Source of the DNA: CAIQPS01 sp963783835
Lineage (GTDB): Bacteria > Actinomycetota > Thermoleophilia > RBG-16-64-13
NCBI GenBank assembly: GCA_963783835.1
Contig: CAWAOX010000018.1
Coordinates: 62,001 to 126,000, forward strand
DNA length: 64,000 bases
Direction of reading: 5' to 3'
In this document: positions 1 through 7,615 of the stretch, piece by piece
Layout of the letters: each line of letters starts with the position of its first letter
Position numbering within the stretch: position 1 is the stretch's first letter
Made by a program: the position numbers and the translations under genes
The notes under the pieces: generated by a model
Databases searched by the model: none
What the model was told of the DNA's origin: nothing
What the model saw: the letters and a program-made list of their open reading frames with translations, nothing else

Positions 1-1
1 C

Positions 2-640
2 GTCGGGCTGGAAAAAGTGAGCCTCCACATCGAGGTGGGCGAGTTCGTCTTCCTCGTGGGGCCGTCCGGCTCGGGCAAGTCCACCTTCATCCGTCTACTG
101 ATCAAAGAGTTGGAGCCCGACAGAGGCCGGGTCAGCGTCGGCGGGCGGGACCTCTCGACCTTGCGCCGCTGGAAGACGCCCTATCTTCGGCGCAACATCG
201 GCTGCGTGTTCCAGGATTTCAAGCTGCTGCCCAACAAGACCGCCTTCGAGAATGTCATGTACGCCCTTGTCGTGACCGGGAGTGCGAACAGCGCCTCCAA
301 GAAGAAGGCCGCCGAGATGCTCTCGCTCGTGGGGCTCGGTCACAAGTCGGAAAGCTTCCCGAACCAACTGTCTGGGGGCGAACAGCAGCGTGTGTCAATC
401 GCGCGCGCGTTCGTCAACCATCCCCCGTTGCTCATCGCCGACGAGCCCACCGGCAACCTCGACCCCGAGACGTCAATGGGGATCATGCAGTTGCTCTACC
501 GCATCAACAAGACCGGGACCACGGTCCTCATGGCCACCCACGACCGGGAGATGGTCGACCGCATGCGCCGGCGCGTGATCGCGCTTGAGGCCGGCAAAGT
601 GGTCCGCGACCAGAAACGAGGCGGCTATGGGGAGGATTAG
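2..640 (+). CDS. ftsE: FtsE, cell-division ABC transporter ATPase (5' end outside window)
   Basis: ATP-binding partner of FtsX; together they regulate peptidoglycan hydrolysis at the division site rather than transporting a solute. The reading frame is open from base 2, so the true start lies upstream; the GTG at 17 is internal. Seen: Walker A GPSGSGKST near the visible N-terminus, a Q-loop region (VFQDFKLL), ABC signature LSGGEQQRV, Walker B LLIADEPT and switch histidine in MATHD. The 212 visible residues cover nearly all of the roughly 220-230 expected. The stop overlaps the ftsX start by 14 nt, the usual coupled ftsEX arrangement. Confidence 0.95.
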   Translation, partial: VGLEKVSLHIEVGEFVFLVGPSGSGKSTFIRLLIKELEPDRGRVSVGGRDLSTLRRWKTPYLRRNIGCVFQDFKLLPNKTAFENVMYALVVTGSANSASKKKAAEMLSLVGLGHKSESFPNQLSGGEQQRVSIARAFVNHPPLLIADEPTGNLDPETSMGIMQLLYRINKTGTTVLMATHDREMVDRMRRRVIALEAGKVVRDQKRGGYGED

Positions 641-1511
641 CTTCTTCTTCAAAGAGGCTTTTGGGTCTCTACGCAGGAACTACTTCATGACCATCGCCGC
701 CTTGGTGACGGTCTTCCTGTCGATCGTGGTCCTCGGCGGAGTCCTCGTGTTCGTCTACACCACGGACGCCCTGCTGAAAGAAGTCGAACAGAAGGTCGAG
801 ATCACCGTCTACCTCAAGACCGATCCCGACCCGACCGCGGATCAGGTCGACGCGATGGAGACCGAGATCCTGGGCTGGCCCGAAGTGAAGAGCTCGGTGT
901 TCGTCAGCAAGCAAGACGCTCTCGAGCGCCTTAGGCAAGATTTCAAGGACAACCCGGAGATTCTGGAGGGTTTGACGGGCAACCCGCTCCCGGCCTCATT
1001 CGAGATCTCGCTTGTCGACCCGCAGGCGGTAAGTGAGGTGGCGGCGCGGTTCGACGGGAAGGCTATCGTGGACGAGGTCCGCTATGGCAAAGAGATAGCG
1101 GACAAGCTCTTCAGCTTCACGTCACAGGCCCGGAACTTCCTGCTGGTCTTCATCGTGCTGCTGGGCATCGTGGCCGTGCTTCTCATCTCCAACACCATCA
1201 GGCTCTCCATATTCGCCCGCAAGCGGGAGGTCGAGATCATGAAGCTGGTGGGGGCGACGAACTGGTTCATCCGCTGGCCGTTCCTGATCGAGGGGATCAC
1301 CGTCGGGTTCTTCGGGGCCCTGGCGGCCGTGGTCGTGGTGTTGCTCGTCAACAGCTTCCTGGTCGGGAGGATCAGAGACAACCTGACATTCATGACCATC
1401 CCGCTCGACGCGGTCCCGTACGTCCTCGTATCCGTCATCCTGCTCGCGGTGGGAGTGGTGATCGGCGCGGTGGGATCCGCCATCGGCCTGCGGCGGTTCC
1501 TCAGGATATAA
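627..1511 (+). CDS. ftsX: FtsX, cell-division ABC transporter permease
   Basis: Membrane partner of FtsE. The 294-residue protein shows the FtsX layout: a short cytoplasmic N-terminus (MGRISFFFKEAF), a first membrane helix near residues 22-45, an extracytoplasmic domain of about 120 residues with the family pattern VKSSVFVSKQDAL, then three C-terminal helices including the conserved cytoplasmic stretch RKREVEIMKLVGAT. ATG at 627 lies inside the end of ftsE; the longer frame from 585 would add 14 residues encoded by ftsE and was rejected. It forms an operon with ftsE and probably the S41 protease downstream, an order common in Gram-positive bacteria. Confidence 0.96.
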   Translation: MGRISFFFKEAFGSLRRNYFMTIAALVTVFLSIVVLGGVLVFVYTTDALLKEVEQKVEITVYLKTDPDPTADQVDAMETEILGWPEVKSSVFVSKQDALERLRQDFKDNPEILEGLTGNPLPASFEISLVDPQAVSEVAARFDGKAIVDEVRYGKEIADKLFSFTSQARNFLLVFIVLLGIVAVLLISNTIRLSIFARKREVEIMKLVGATNWFIRWPFLIEGITVGFFGALAAVVVVLLVNSFLVGRIRDNLTFMTIPLDAVPYVLVSVILLAVGVVIGAVGSAIGLRRFLRI

Positions 1512-1578
1512 GCTCGGCGTAAACCGCTTTCTGCGGGTTGGCGTATGCTTTGACTTGGCTTGGGGTATCCTTGCACGC

Positions 1579-2958
1579 ATGCCTAGAAGCCTGAAGATAT
1601 CCCTGCTGATCGTGGGCGGCCTTGTCGCCGCCATGCTGCTGGTCTCGGGCGGGTTCCTCCTCGGTGCGCGGGACGACCTGGCCTCGGCGCTGCGCGGACT
1701 GTTCCCCGTGGTCGCCGGGTCGTCGACATCGGGTGATTCCTACGATTTGCAGCAGGAAGTGCTCGACAAGCTCGAGTCGACCTACTACAGATCGGTTGAC
1801 GGGACCACGCTGCACGCGGACGCTATCGAGGGGATGATCGCCGGGCTGGACGACCCCTACACGGTGTACTGGGATCCCACCGAGTACGCCTCGTTCAAGG
1901 AGAGCAGCTCCGGCGCGTATACCGGGGTCGGGATGAGCGTCGAGATGAAAGACAACCTGGTCACCGTGGTGTCCACGTTCAAGGGCAGCCCGGCCGACCA
2001 GGCCGGCATCCGTTCGGGAGACCTCATCACTTCGGTGAATGGCGAATCGGTCCAGGGCCTGAGTGTCGATGAGGTGGTGTCCAAGATCAAAGGGGTGGAG
2101 GGCACCACCGTGAACCTGGAACTCTACCGGCCACTGCCGACGACGACGACCACGACGGTCTCGGGAGACGCGGGGGGCGATGAAGAGACGACCACGACCA
2201 CGGAGCCCGGCACGGCCGACGTATCGCAGTTGCCGCCGGGGGGCGAGACCAAGGAATACACGTTAACGCGGAGGACCATAGAGATACCGGTGACCGAGAC
2301 CAAGATCGTGGAAGCCGGTGACAAGAAAGTGGCCGTGATCAGCTTCTTCACCTTCTCCCAGGGCTCGGCCGCCGCTCTTCGCTCGGCGGTCAAGCAGGCG
2401 GTCGAGGTGGACCAGGTGGATTCCATCGTCCTCGATCTGCGGAGCAACGGGGGCGGCTTGCTCGACCAGGCGGTCGACGTCGCCAGCATCTTCGTCCCGG
2501 AAGGGGACATCGTCAGCACCGAAGGGCTTCACTCGCCGAAGCAGGTGTACGAGGCTACGGGTGGAGCCTATCCGGATGTGCCCCTCTACGTGCTGACCGA
2601 CCCCTACACTGCCAGCGCGTCCGAGATCGTGGCCGGGGCCCTGCAGGACTACAAGCGCGCCACCCTGGTGGGCGAGACGACCTTCGGGAAAGGGCTGGTA
2701 CAGAGCATCGAGCCGCTGTCGAACGGAGGCGCGCTCAAGGCGACCACCGCCGTGTACCTCACTCCGAAGGGCCGGGACATCAACAAAAAGGGCATCGTCC
2801 CCGACGTCCTGGCGCTCGACGATCCGGCCACGACCGACGTGGACGAGACGCTGCAGGCCGTGCTCAGGCTCATAGCCAGCGCCTTGAAGGGCCCTTCGTC
2901 CACGACCACCTCCTCCACCGCGCCCGTCTCTAGCCCGGTTTCTTCCGCGGCTCGCTGA
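1579..2958 (+). CDS. S41 family C-terminal processing peptidase (CtpA-like) with Thr-rich insert
   Basis: Membrane-anchored serine protease of the tail-specific family, 459 residues. Seen: N-terminal signal anchor (about residues 5-28), a PDZ domain with GSPADQAGIRSGDLI, and the catalytic core containing DLRSNGGG, the nucleophile region TASASEI and the lysine region FGKGLVQ. A threonine-rich, acidic insert of about 40 residues (encoded near 2140-2250) separates the PDZ domain from the protease core, and another Ser/Thr-rich tail ends the protein. Start ATG 1579 puts the anchor at the N-terminus; the TTG at 1555 is less likely. Its position after ftsEX suggests a role in envelope maturation, but the substrate is unknown. 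Confidence 0.93.
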   Translation: MPRSLKISLLIVGGLVAAMLLVSGGFLLGARDDLASALRGLFPVVAGSSTSGDSYDLQQEVLDKLESTYYRSVDGTTLHADAIEGMIAGLDDPYTVYWDPTEYASFKESSSGAYTGVGMSVEMKDNLVTVVSTFKGSPADQAGIRSGDLITSVNGESVQGLSVDEVVSKIKGVEGTTVNLELYRPLPTTTTTTVSGDAGGDEETTTTTEPGTADVSQLPPGGETKEYTLTRRTIEIPVTETKIVEAGDKKVAVISFFTFSQGSAAALRSAVKQAVEVDQVDSIVLDLRSNGGGLLDQAVDVASIFVPEGDIVSTEGLHSPKQVYEATGGAYPDVPLYVLTDPYTASASEIVAGALQDYKRATLVGETTFGKGLVQSIEPLSNGGALKATTAVYLTPKGRDINKKGIVPDVLALDDPATTDVDETLQAVLRLIASALKGPSSTTTSSTAPVSSPVSSAAR

Positions 2959-2969
2959 TCCTCTCCGGC

Positions 2970-3752
2970 GTGCCCGGCTTTCACCCCCGCTTCTTTGCCC
3001 CGAGCAGCGCCGTCGATGCGCCGCCAAGCTCCGGTACTGTGCTGACTCTGGACGCCGAGGATTCGCACCACGCTCTGCGGGTGCTGCGTCTCAGACCGGG
3101 CGACGAGTGCGAGGTAGTGGTGGGGGCCGCCGTTTACGCGGCCACCGTAGTGGGGGGCGATAGGGCCGTGCGAGTAGAGTTGCGGGAACTGCTCGAAGGA
3201 GAGGCCGCGGGAGCCAGCTACCATTTCCCGGTCGGCCTCGTCCAGGCCCTCGCCCGCCCGTCGGCCCTTGATTGGTCTATCGAAAAGAGCACGGAAGCGG
3301 GCGCCAGCCTCATCCTTCTGGTGCAGACGGCCGGTTCCCCCCGGGCGTCGCGCGAAGACCTTGGGGGTCGGCTGGAGCGCTGGGCCCGGATAGCTCTGGA
3401 GGCGGCCAAGCAGAGCAAGCAGCCGGCGGTACCGGGAGTCGAGCTCTGCTCGTCGGTCGCCGCGGCCCTAGATCGTCTCCACTCTCTCGACCTCTTCTCT
3501 GTCCTGCTCGACCCGCGGGCCGAGCGCAGTCTCTACGATGTGGTCCGCTCACGCGACGCATTACCGCCACGGGGCGGAGAAGCCGGGCTGGCTCTGTGGG
3601 TCGGCCCCGAAAGTGGATGGACCGACGAGGAGCGGGAGAGCCTCATTCGCGCCGGAACAGCGACCGCGAGGCTGGGCCGCGGCGTCCTTCGGACCGAGAC
3701 CGCCGGTCCGGTCGCGGTGGCCGTCGCGAGGCTTGCGCTGGGGGATTGGTAG
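2970..3752 (+). CDS. rsmE: RsmE, 16S rRNA (uracil1498-N3)-methyltransferase
   Basis: SPOUT-class methyltransferase that N3-methylates U1498 of 16S rRNA using S-adenosylmethionine. The 260-residue protein has the N-terminal PUA-like part (HPRFFAP, EDSHHALRVLRLRPGDE) and the C-terminal knot with IEKSTEAGASLI, KQSKQPAVPGVE, WVGPESGWTDEE and LGRGVLRTET. GTG start at 2970 follows the protease gene by 11 nt. The gene is complete, but its last two codons and stop (GAT TGG TAG) are also the first copy of a 10-bp sequence repeated three more times downstream, so the 3' end served as an attachment site for the island that follows. Confidence 0.95.
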   Translation: MPGFHPRFFAPSSAVDAPPSSGTVLTLDAEDSHHALRVLRLRPGDECEVVVGAAVYAATVVGGDRAVRVELRELLEGEAAGASYHFPVGLVQALARPSALDWSIEKSTEAGASLILLVQTAGSPRASREDLGGRLERWARIALEAAKQSKQPAVPGVELCSSVAAALDRLHSLDLFSVLLDPRAERSLYDVVRSRDALPPRGGEAGLALWVGPESGWTDEERESLIRAGTATARLGRGVLRTETAGPVAVAVARLALGDW

Positions 3753-3881
3753 TCCCCCACTGGCCCATCAACGAACCGTCGGGAAAGCCCGGGATATGCA
3801 GCTAGTTCTTGTTCTTTCAGCGTCCGCTGTGTTCTCGGATGCGGGCATCTTGCTAACGGTTTGCTAACCGCCCGCTAACCG
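3744..3881. repeat. Left attachment junction and left-end repeat B, copy 1 (island element 1)
   Basis: Core GATTGGTAGT at 3744-3753 overlaps the end of rsmE. The DNA that follows (through the integrase 3' end, about 3910) is homologous to 24411-24575, where it again follows a core copy. Three GCTAACSG motifs lie exactly 11 bp apart at 3852, 3863 and 3874, the spacing expected for repeated binding of a recombinase or directionality factor on one face of the helix. Interpretation as attL is an inference from the repeat order and from the natural rsmE-HIT junction recovered at 41290. Confidence 0.75.
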
Positions 3882-4507
3882 TTCACCAGGCGAAGGCGCC
3901 GCGGCGCTTTCGTTTGCTGGCTCGCCACGAGCTGCACTGCCTCCTGCTGCATTCCTGGGAGAACGTGCTGGTAGACCGTCATGGTGAACGCCGGGGTACT
4001 GTGCCCTAGCCGCTCCGATACCACCTTGACCGGGACCCCGGCCGCGATAAGGATCGTTGCGTGCGTATGGCGCAGATCGTGGAAACGGATCCTGGGCACG
4101 TTCGCCCGCTTGCTCAATGCGTGGAAAGCCCGTGGAAGGTACTCGGGATGCAGGGCCGAGCCGTCCTCAAGGGTGAACACTAGATCGTGTGCGGGCCACT
4201 CGCCCGGCCAGTTCTTCCGCTCCGACTTCTGCCGGTCCTGCCACTCTCTGAGTGCCCCGAGAGTTTCGTCGTCCAACTCCACCTGTCGGCGTCCGGTCGC
4301 CGTCTTGGGCTTGCTTTCAATCATCACGCCCTTGCTGAGCGTGACCCGCGCCCTCTGCACTGTGATCGCGCCCTCTTTCAGATCAATATCGCGCCAGGTG
4401 AGTCCCACCACCTCGCCGCGCCGCATACCCGTCCAGGTCGCAAGGCGCCACATCGGAAACAGTCGATCGGTCGCACAAAACGCGAGGAACTGGTCTAGCT
4501 CTCCCCG
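3875..4507 (-). pseudogene. Tyrosine-type site-specific integrase, N-terminally truncated
   Basis: Catalytic half of a phage/ICE-type tyrosine recombinase. Seen: the first catalytic arginine in TGMRRGEVVGL, the HDLRHTHAT box (His-x-x-Arg), the second histidine in ERLGHSTP and the nucleophilic tyrosine in TVYQHV, so the catalytic domain is complete at about 200 residues. The frame is open upstream of the first ATG (4453) to about 4507, giving recognisable integrase sequence (ELDQFLAF), then runs into an unrelated gene fragment on the other strand; the N-terminal DNA-binding domains are missing. It reads toward the left end of the island, next to the attachment core, the normal place for an integrase. 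The last codons recur at 24541-24573. Confidence 0.85.
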
Positions 4508-4694
4508 TGTCCCGGAGCTCTCGCTGCCGCTCCAGGACTACGTAATCGTCCACGAACTCCTGCATTTCACCGTTCCCAACCACGGGCGCCTATGGAAGAG
4601 CCTGATGCGGGCCCACCTCGGCGAATATGAGGATAGCGAGAAAAGGCTGATGGAGATTGTCGGGCGCGACAGGGATCGCAGGGTCGCTCAGTGA
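4506..4694 (+). pseudogene. YgjP/DUF45-type metallopeptidase, C-terminal fragment
   Basis: The frame contains YVIVHELLHFTVPNHG, the zinc-binding HExxH motif and downstream conserved stretch of the YgjP-like (DUF45, M48-related) metal hydrolase family, followed by the family's usual C-terminal helix (WKSLMRAHLG). Everything upstream of about residue 8 of this fragment is replaced by the integrase remnant read from the opposite strand, so roughly two thirds of the protein is missing and no start is visible. Members of this family often accompany type I restriction-modification genes; whether that was the original setting here is speculation. Confidence 0.7.
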
Positions 4695-4695
4695 G

Positions 4696-5004
4696 ATGGA
4701 TTGCCTGCTCGACTTCGGCAGCATCGGCGACTGGGAGCCCAAGCTTACCGAGGCATTGGGTGGCCTTCTTCCGATCGCCTTTAGGCAGAGACTGCTAGCC
4801 GCTGAACTCCAAGGCGTCGAAAATGCACAAGAACTCCTCGTCGAACTCCCGCCTCTAGACCGCAACCCAGTCGTTGACGGGGTGCCAGCCCGGCTGAGAT
4901 CAACCTGGAGCTTATTGTCGAAGCAAATGGAGGCCGCAAGGAACGGCCGAATCCCGTGCGTTCTCAACCCCCGCAAAGAGGCAGATAAATTAATTGCCGA
5001 TTAG
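4696..5004 (+). CDS. Hypothetical protein, 102 aa
   Basis: Small frame starting with ATG at 4696, one base after the stop of the metallopeptidase fragment, which suggests the two were once coupled. The product is acidic with alternating leucines (WEPKLTEALGGLLP, LLAAELQGVENAQELL) and no membrane segment or metal motif. I do not recognise the family. Its stop overlaps the start of a duplicated promoter segment (from 4990), so its C-terminus may have been altered by that rearrangement. It could be the remains of a longer protein. Confidence 0.4.
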   Translation: MDCLLDFGSIGDWEPKLTEALGGLLPIAFRQRLLAAELQGVENAQELLVELPPLDRNPVVDGVPARLRSTWSLLSKQMEAARNGRIPCVLNPRKEADKLIAD

Positions 5005-5202
5005 TAACATCTTGCCAGCTAAATGAATCCATGATAATTTAAGCCGGCATGGGAGGCGACGAGGCCGGGGCAGCTGTCGCCTTAGTCAAGCGGACGGTGG
5101 GGGTAGCCTGACATGGCAGACAAAGCCTGGGCCGATATGACACCGCAAGAGCGGCGCGCCGTGCGTATCGAGGATTGGCCCGACCCGGACGTCGAGTGGG
5201 CG
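4990..5202 (+). repeat. Duplicated leader segment, copy 1 (promoter plus 5' end of URO-D-like gene)
   Basis: Homologous to 9757-9973. The most conserved blocks are the AT-rich promoter (4990-5040), a short block before the start codon (about 5100-5115) and the first 30 codons of the coding region. The middle has diverged in sequence but keeps a hairpin: GGCGAC at 5055-5060 pairs with GTCGCC at 5076-5081, while the other copy has GCAACG/CGTTGC, so one pair changed from G-C to A-T on both sides. Confidence 0.75.
5012..5038 (+). promoter_or_regulatory. Candidate promoter for the first LivGFHM-type operon
   Basis: TTGCCA at 5012 and GATAAT at 5033 (extended by TG-like bases) with a short 15-nt spacer, or ATAATT with 16. 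The same block is preserved at 9779-9805 upstream of the URO-D-like gene while flanking sequence has drifted, which supports function. Confidence 0.5.
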
Positions 5203-5241
5203 CCGGCGGCAGGCGTTTCACCCTCATTTCAGGGGAGGTAG
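5113..5241 (+). pseudogene. N-terminal remnant of a URO-D-like gene (42 codons)
   Basis: ATG at 5113 begins MADKAWADMTPQERRA, matching the start of the intact gene at 9884 for about 30 residues (both reach a PDV-x-WA stretch), then diverges and stops at 5241. It is therefore a copied 5' end, not a complete gene. Its final codons contain the purine-rich ribosome-binding site AGGGGAGG (5231-5238) of the ATPase gene at 5251, so translation of this small frame could feed ribosomes to the operon; this may be why it persists. Confidence 0.65.
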
Positions 5242-5250
5242 CGCACGGTC

Positions 5251-5985
5251 ATGGCAGCTGGCGATCCTCTCCTGGTCCTTGAGAAAGTCAGCAAGCGCTT
5301 CGGCGGTCTTCAGGTCGTTGACGGCCTTGACTTTGTCGTGCGTGAGGAAGAGATCGTGGGTCTCATCGGCCCCAACGGGGCCGGCAAGTCGACGGTGTTC
5401 AATCTTGTCACGTCCATCTACAACGTCGATAGCGGCAGCATCAAGTTCCGTGGCAAGGACATCACGGGCCTTGCTCCACACAAGATCTGCCATCTGGGGA
5501 TGGCCAGGACCTACCAGTTGGTTCGCGTCTTTCTAAAGATGTCGGTTTACGAAAATGTGATGACGGCGGCCGAGTATGGCGGCAAGCGCCAACTCGGCCC
5601 GAAGGAACGCGCCCTCGACTCCCTCGAGCTGGTCGGGCTGACCAGCAAGAAGGACACACGGGCTGCTCACCTTACCCTATCCGACCGTCGTCTCCTCGAC
5701 ATAGCAATGGGCCTGGCCTCGATGCCGTCCCTCATCCTCCTCGACGAGCCTATGGCCGGCCTGACGGCGACCGAGATCCAGAACCTCCTCACGGTCATTA
5801 GGGCGACGAAGGAGGAGAGGGGATTCTCCATCTTGTGGATCGAGCATAGGGTGGCTGCCGTCCTGGACTTCTGCGATCGCGTAGGCGTGCTCGACTACGG
5901 CGTCAAGATCGCCGACGGCTGTCCGGATGATATAGCGTGCAACCCCAAAGTGATTGAGGCGTACCTTGGCGACCCAACTGCTTGA
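5251..5985 (+). CDS. LivG-like ABC transporter ATP-binding protein
   Basis: ATPase of a hydrophobic-amino-acid-transport (HAAT/Liv) family importer, 244 residues. Seen: Walker A GPNGAGKST, the Liv-type segment RTYQLVRVF, Walker B LILLDEPMAGL and an H-loop in WIEHR. The ABC signature is unusual: LSDRRLLDIAM instead of the common LSGGQ/LSYGQ, so ATPase coupling may differ. ATG 5251 is preceded by AGGGGAGG 12 nt upstream. First gene of a tight operon with LivF-, LivH- and LivM-like genes. Relatives import branched-chain amino acids, amides or aromatic acids, so the substrate is open; nearby catabolic genes argue against simple amino-acid uptake. Confidence 0.88.
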   Translation: MAAGDPLLVLEKVSKRFGGLQVVDGLDFVVREEEIVGLIGPNGAGKSTVFNLVTSIYNVDSGSIKFRGKDITGLAPHKICHLGMARTYQLVRVFLKMSVYENVMTAAEYGGKRQLGPKERALDSLELVGLTSKKDTRAAHLTLSDRRLLDIAMGLASMPSLILLDEPMAGLTATEIQNLLTVIRATKEERGFSILWIEHRVAAVLDFCDRVGVLDYGVKIADGCPDDIACNPKVIEAYLGDPTA

Positions 5986-6697
5986 AGTCAAGGAACTCAG
6001 CGTATCCTACGGAGACGTCCGGGCCCTTTGGGACGTGTCCCTCTCCGTCGAGGAGGGGACGATCGTGGCGTTGGTGGGCGCCAATGGTGGGGGTAAGAGC
6101 ACTCTCCTTAAGACCATCTCCGGCCTCCTTCAGCCGCGGCACGGAGAGATCATGTTCGATGGCGAGAACATCGGCCATCTGAGCACCAAGAAGAGGGTCG
6201 ACAGGGGCGTCGTGCAGGTGCCGGAAGGCCGCTGGCTCTTCCAGAGCCTCACCATCAAGGAGAACCTCCTGTTGGGGGCATACCTGCCAAAGGCGCGCGT
6301 AAGCTACAACGATTCGCTTAAACGGGTTTTTGACCTGTTCCCGGTGCTGGATGAACGGCAGAACAGCAAGGCCGGACTGCTGAGCGGTGGTGAGCAGCAG
6401 ATGCTGGCCATCGGCCGGGCGGTCATGGCTCAGCCGAAGCTTGTCATGATCGACGAGGCCTCTCTGGGCCTCAGTCCCATCCTCACCAGCAAGATCTTCG
6501 ACCTCATTGTCGCCCTCCACCAGCAAGGCACGACCATCCTACTGGTGGAGCAGAACATACATATGGCCTTGAGAGTATGCGACAAGGCCTACGTGATGCA
6601 GACCGGTCATATTCTCATGAGCGGGACCGGCGAGGAGCTGCTCGCAAACGAAGACGTACGGAAGGCGTACCTGGGTGAGCGTGGGGGTCGTCTGTAG
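5966..6697 (+). CDS. LivF-like ABC transporter ATP-binding protein
   Basis: Second ATPase of the Liv-type importer, 243 residues with TTG start at 5966 (MATQLLEVKELSVSYG), overlapping the previous gene by 20 nt; GAGG at 5956-5959 is a suitable ribosome-binding site. A TTG at 5954 would add four residues. Seen: Walker A GANGGGKST, signature LSGGEQQMLAIGRAVM, a Walker B region with DEASLGLSP (DEP replaced by DEA) and LLVEQN. LivF- and LivG-type ATPases pair as a heterodimer under the LivH/LivM membrane proteins. Confidence 0.88.
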   Translation: MATQLLEVKELSVSYGDVRALWDVSLSVEEGTIVALVGANGGGKSTLLKTISGLLQPRHGEIMFDGENIGHLSTKKRVDRGVVQVPEGRWLFQSLTIKENLLLGAYLPKARVSYNDSLKRVFDLFPVLDERQNSKAGLLSGGEQQMLAIGRAVMAQPKLVMIDEASLGLSPILTSKIFDLIVALHQQGTTILLVEQNIHMALRVCDKAYVMQTGHILMSGTGEELLANEDVRKAYLGERGGRL

Positions 6698-7578
6698 TGG
6701 AAGTCCTACTTCAAGTCATCATCAACGGCCTCCTGTTCGGAACGATGTACGGTATCGCGGCCATAGGTCTGAGCCTCATCTTCGGTACGATGAGGATCAT
6801 CTTCCTGGCCCAAGGGTCGATGATCGTCTTATTCGCCTACCTCACCTACTGGCTTTTCTCGTATCTCGGTCTCGATCCGTACGTGTCCATGATCATCTGC
6901 GTGCCCGTTGCTTTCGTGTTCGGCATGGGCTTGTTCTACGCGCTGTTCAAGGACGCTGCGGCGGCGGAAGACAAGAACGTATCGCTTCTGCTCGCCATCG
7001 GTCTCATGTACTTGCTTGACAACGTGATGCTGAGGGCCTTCACGGCCGACCCGCGCTTCGTCGCCACCTCGTACTCCAGTTTCACCCTCAGGATCGGCGA
7101 GATCACGATCTCTTTCGTGCGCCTCATGGCTCTGGTCATTGCGCTGGCGGCCGCGACGCTGGTGTTCTATTTCCTCAAGAAGACGCGCTTGGGGACCGCC
7201 GTGAGGGCCGCTTCCGAGAACATGCAGGCGACTACACTGCTGGGCATCAGTTCCACCTGGGTAATGGCTGTCGCCTTCGCCATCGGTATCGGACTGGCCG
7301 GGACGGCGGGCGTTGTCATGGCCTCCGTATATTCCTTCGACCCCAACTTCGGGTTTACGTTCGCCATCAAGGCTCTGATCGCCCTTGCACTCGGCGGTGT
7401 CGGAAACGTCTGGGGCGCTCTGGCGGCAGGTTTGATGCTGGGTCTCATCGAAAGCCTGGGAGCGTTCTACATAGGGGCGGGATGGTCGGACGCCATCTCG
7501 TACGCGGTGTTCATCTTGGTGCTCATGTTCCTGCCTCATGGTCTCTTCGGTAGTAGAGGCGTGGTCAAGAAGGTATGA
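6697..7578 (+). CDS. LivH-like ABC transporter permease
   Basis: Integral membrane protein of 293 residues with about eight hydrophobic segments, typical of LivH. Family features seen: N-terminal NGLLFGTMYGIAAIGLSL, a cytoplasmic coupling region around GTAVRAASENMQATTLLGI and the C-terminal FLPHGLFG. GTG start at 6697 shares one base with the preceding stop, so translation is coupled. It pairs with the LivM-like permease at 7616 to form the translocation pathway; the binding protein may be the lipoprotein encoded at 11407. Confidence 0.9.
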   Translation: MEVLLQVIINGLLFGTMYGIAAIGLSLIFGTMRIIFLAQGSMIVLFAYLTYWLFSYLGLDPYVSMIICVPVAFVFGMGLFYALFKDAAAAEDKNVSLLLAIGLMYLLDNVMLRAFTADPRFVATSYSSFTLRIGEITISFVRLMALVIALAAATLVFYFLKKTRLGTAVRAASENMQATTLLGISSTWVMAVAFAIGIGLAGTAGVVMASVYSFDPNFGFTFAIKALIALALGGVGNVWGALAAGLMLGLIESLGAFYIGAGWSDAISYAVFILVLMFLPHGLFGSRGVVKKV

Positions 7579-7615
7579 GGCCCGGCAAAGACTCAGGGAA
7601 GCGAAGGCGCCCACG

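Noticed and set aside
3740..3760. tRNA or tmRNA 3' end as island attachment site
   Set aside because: No tRNA-like T-arm or CCA end is present; the core matches the final codons of rsmE instead.
3981..4694. 237-codon forward frame as one gene
   Set aside because: Its first 175 codons are antisense to the integrase; only the C-terminal peptidase fragment is real.
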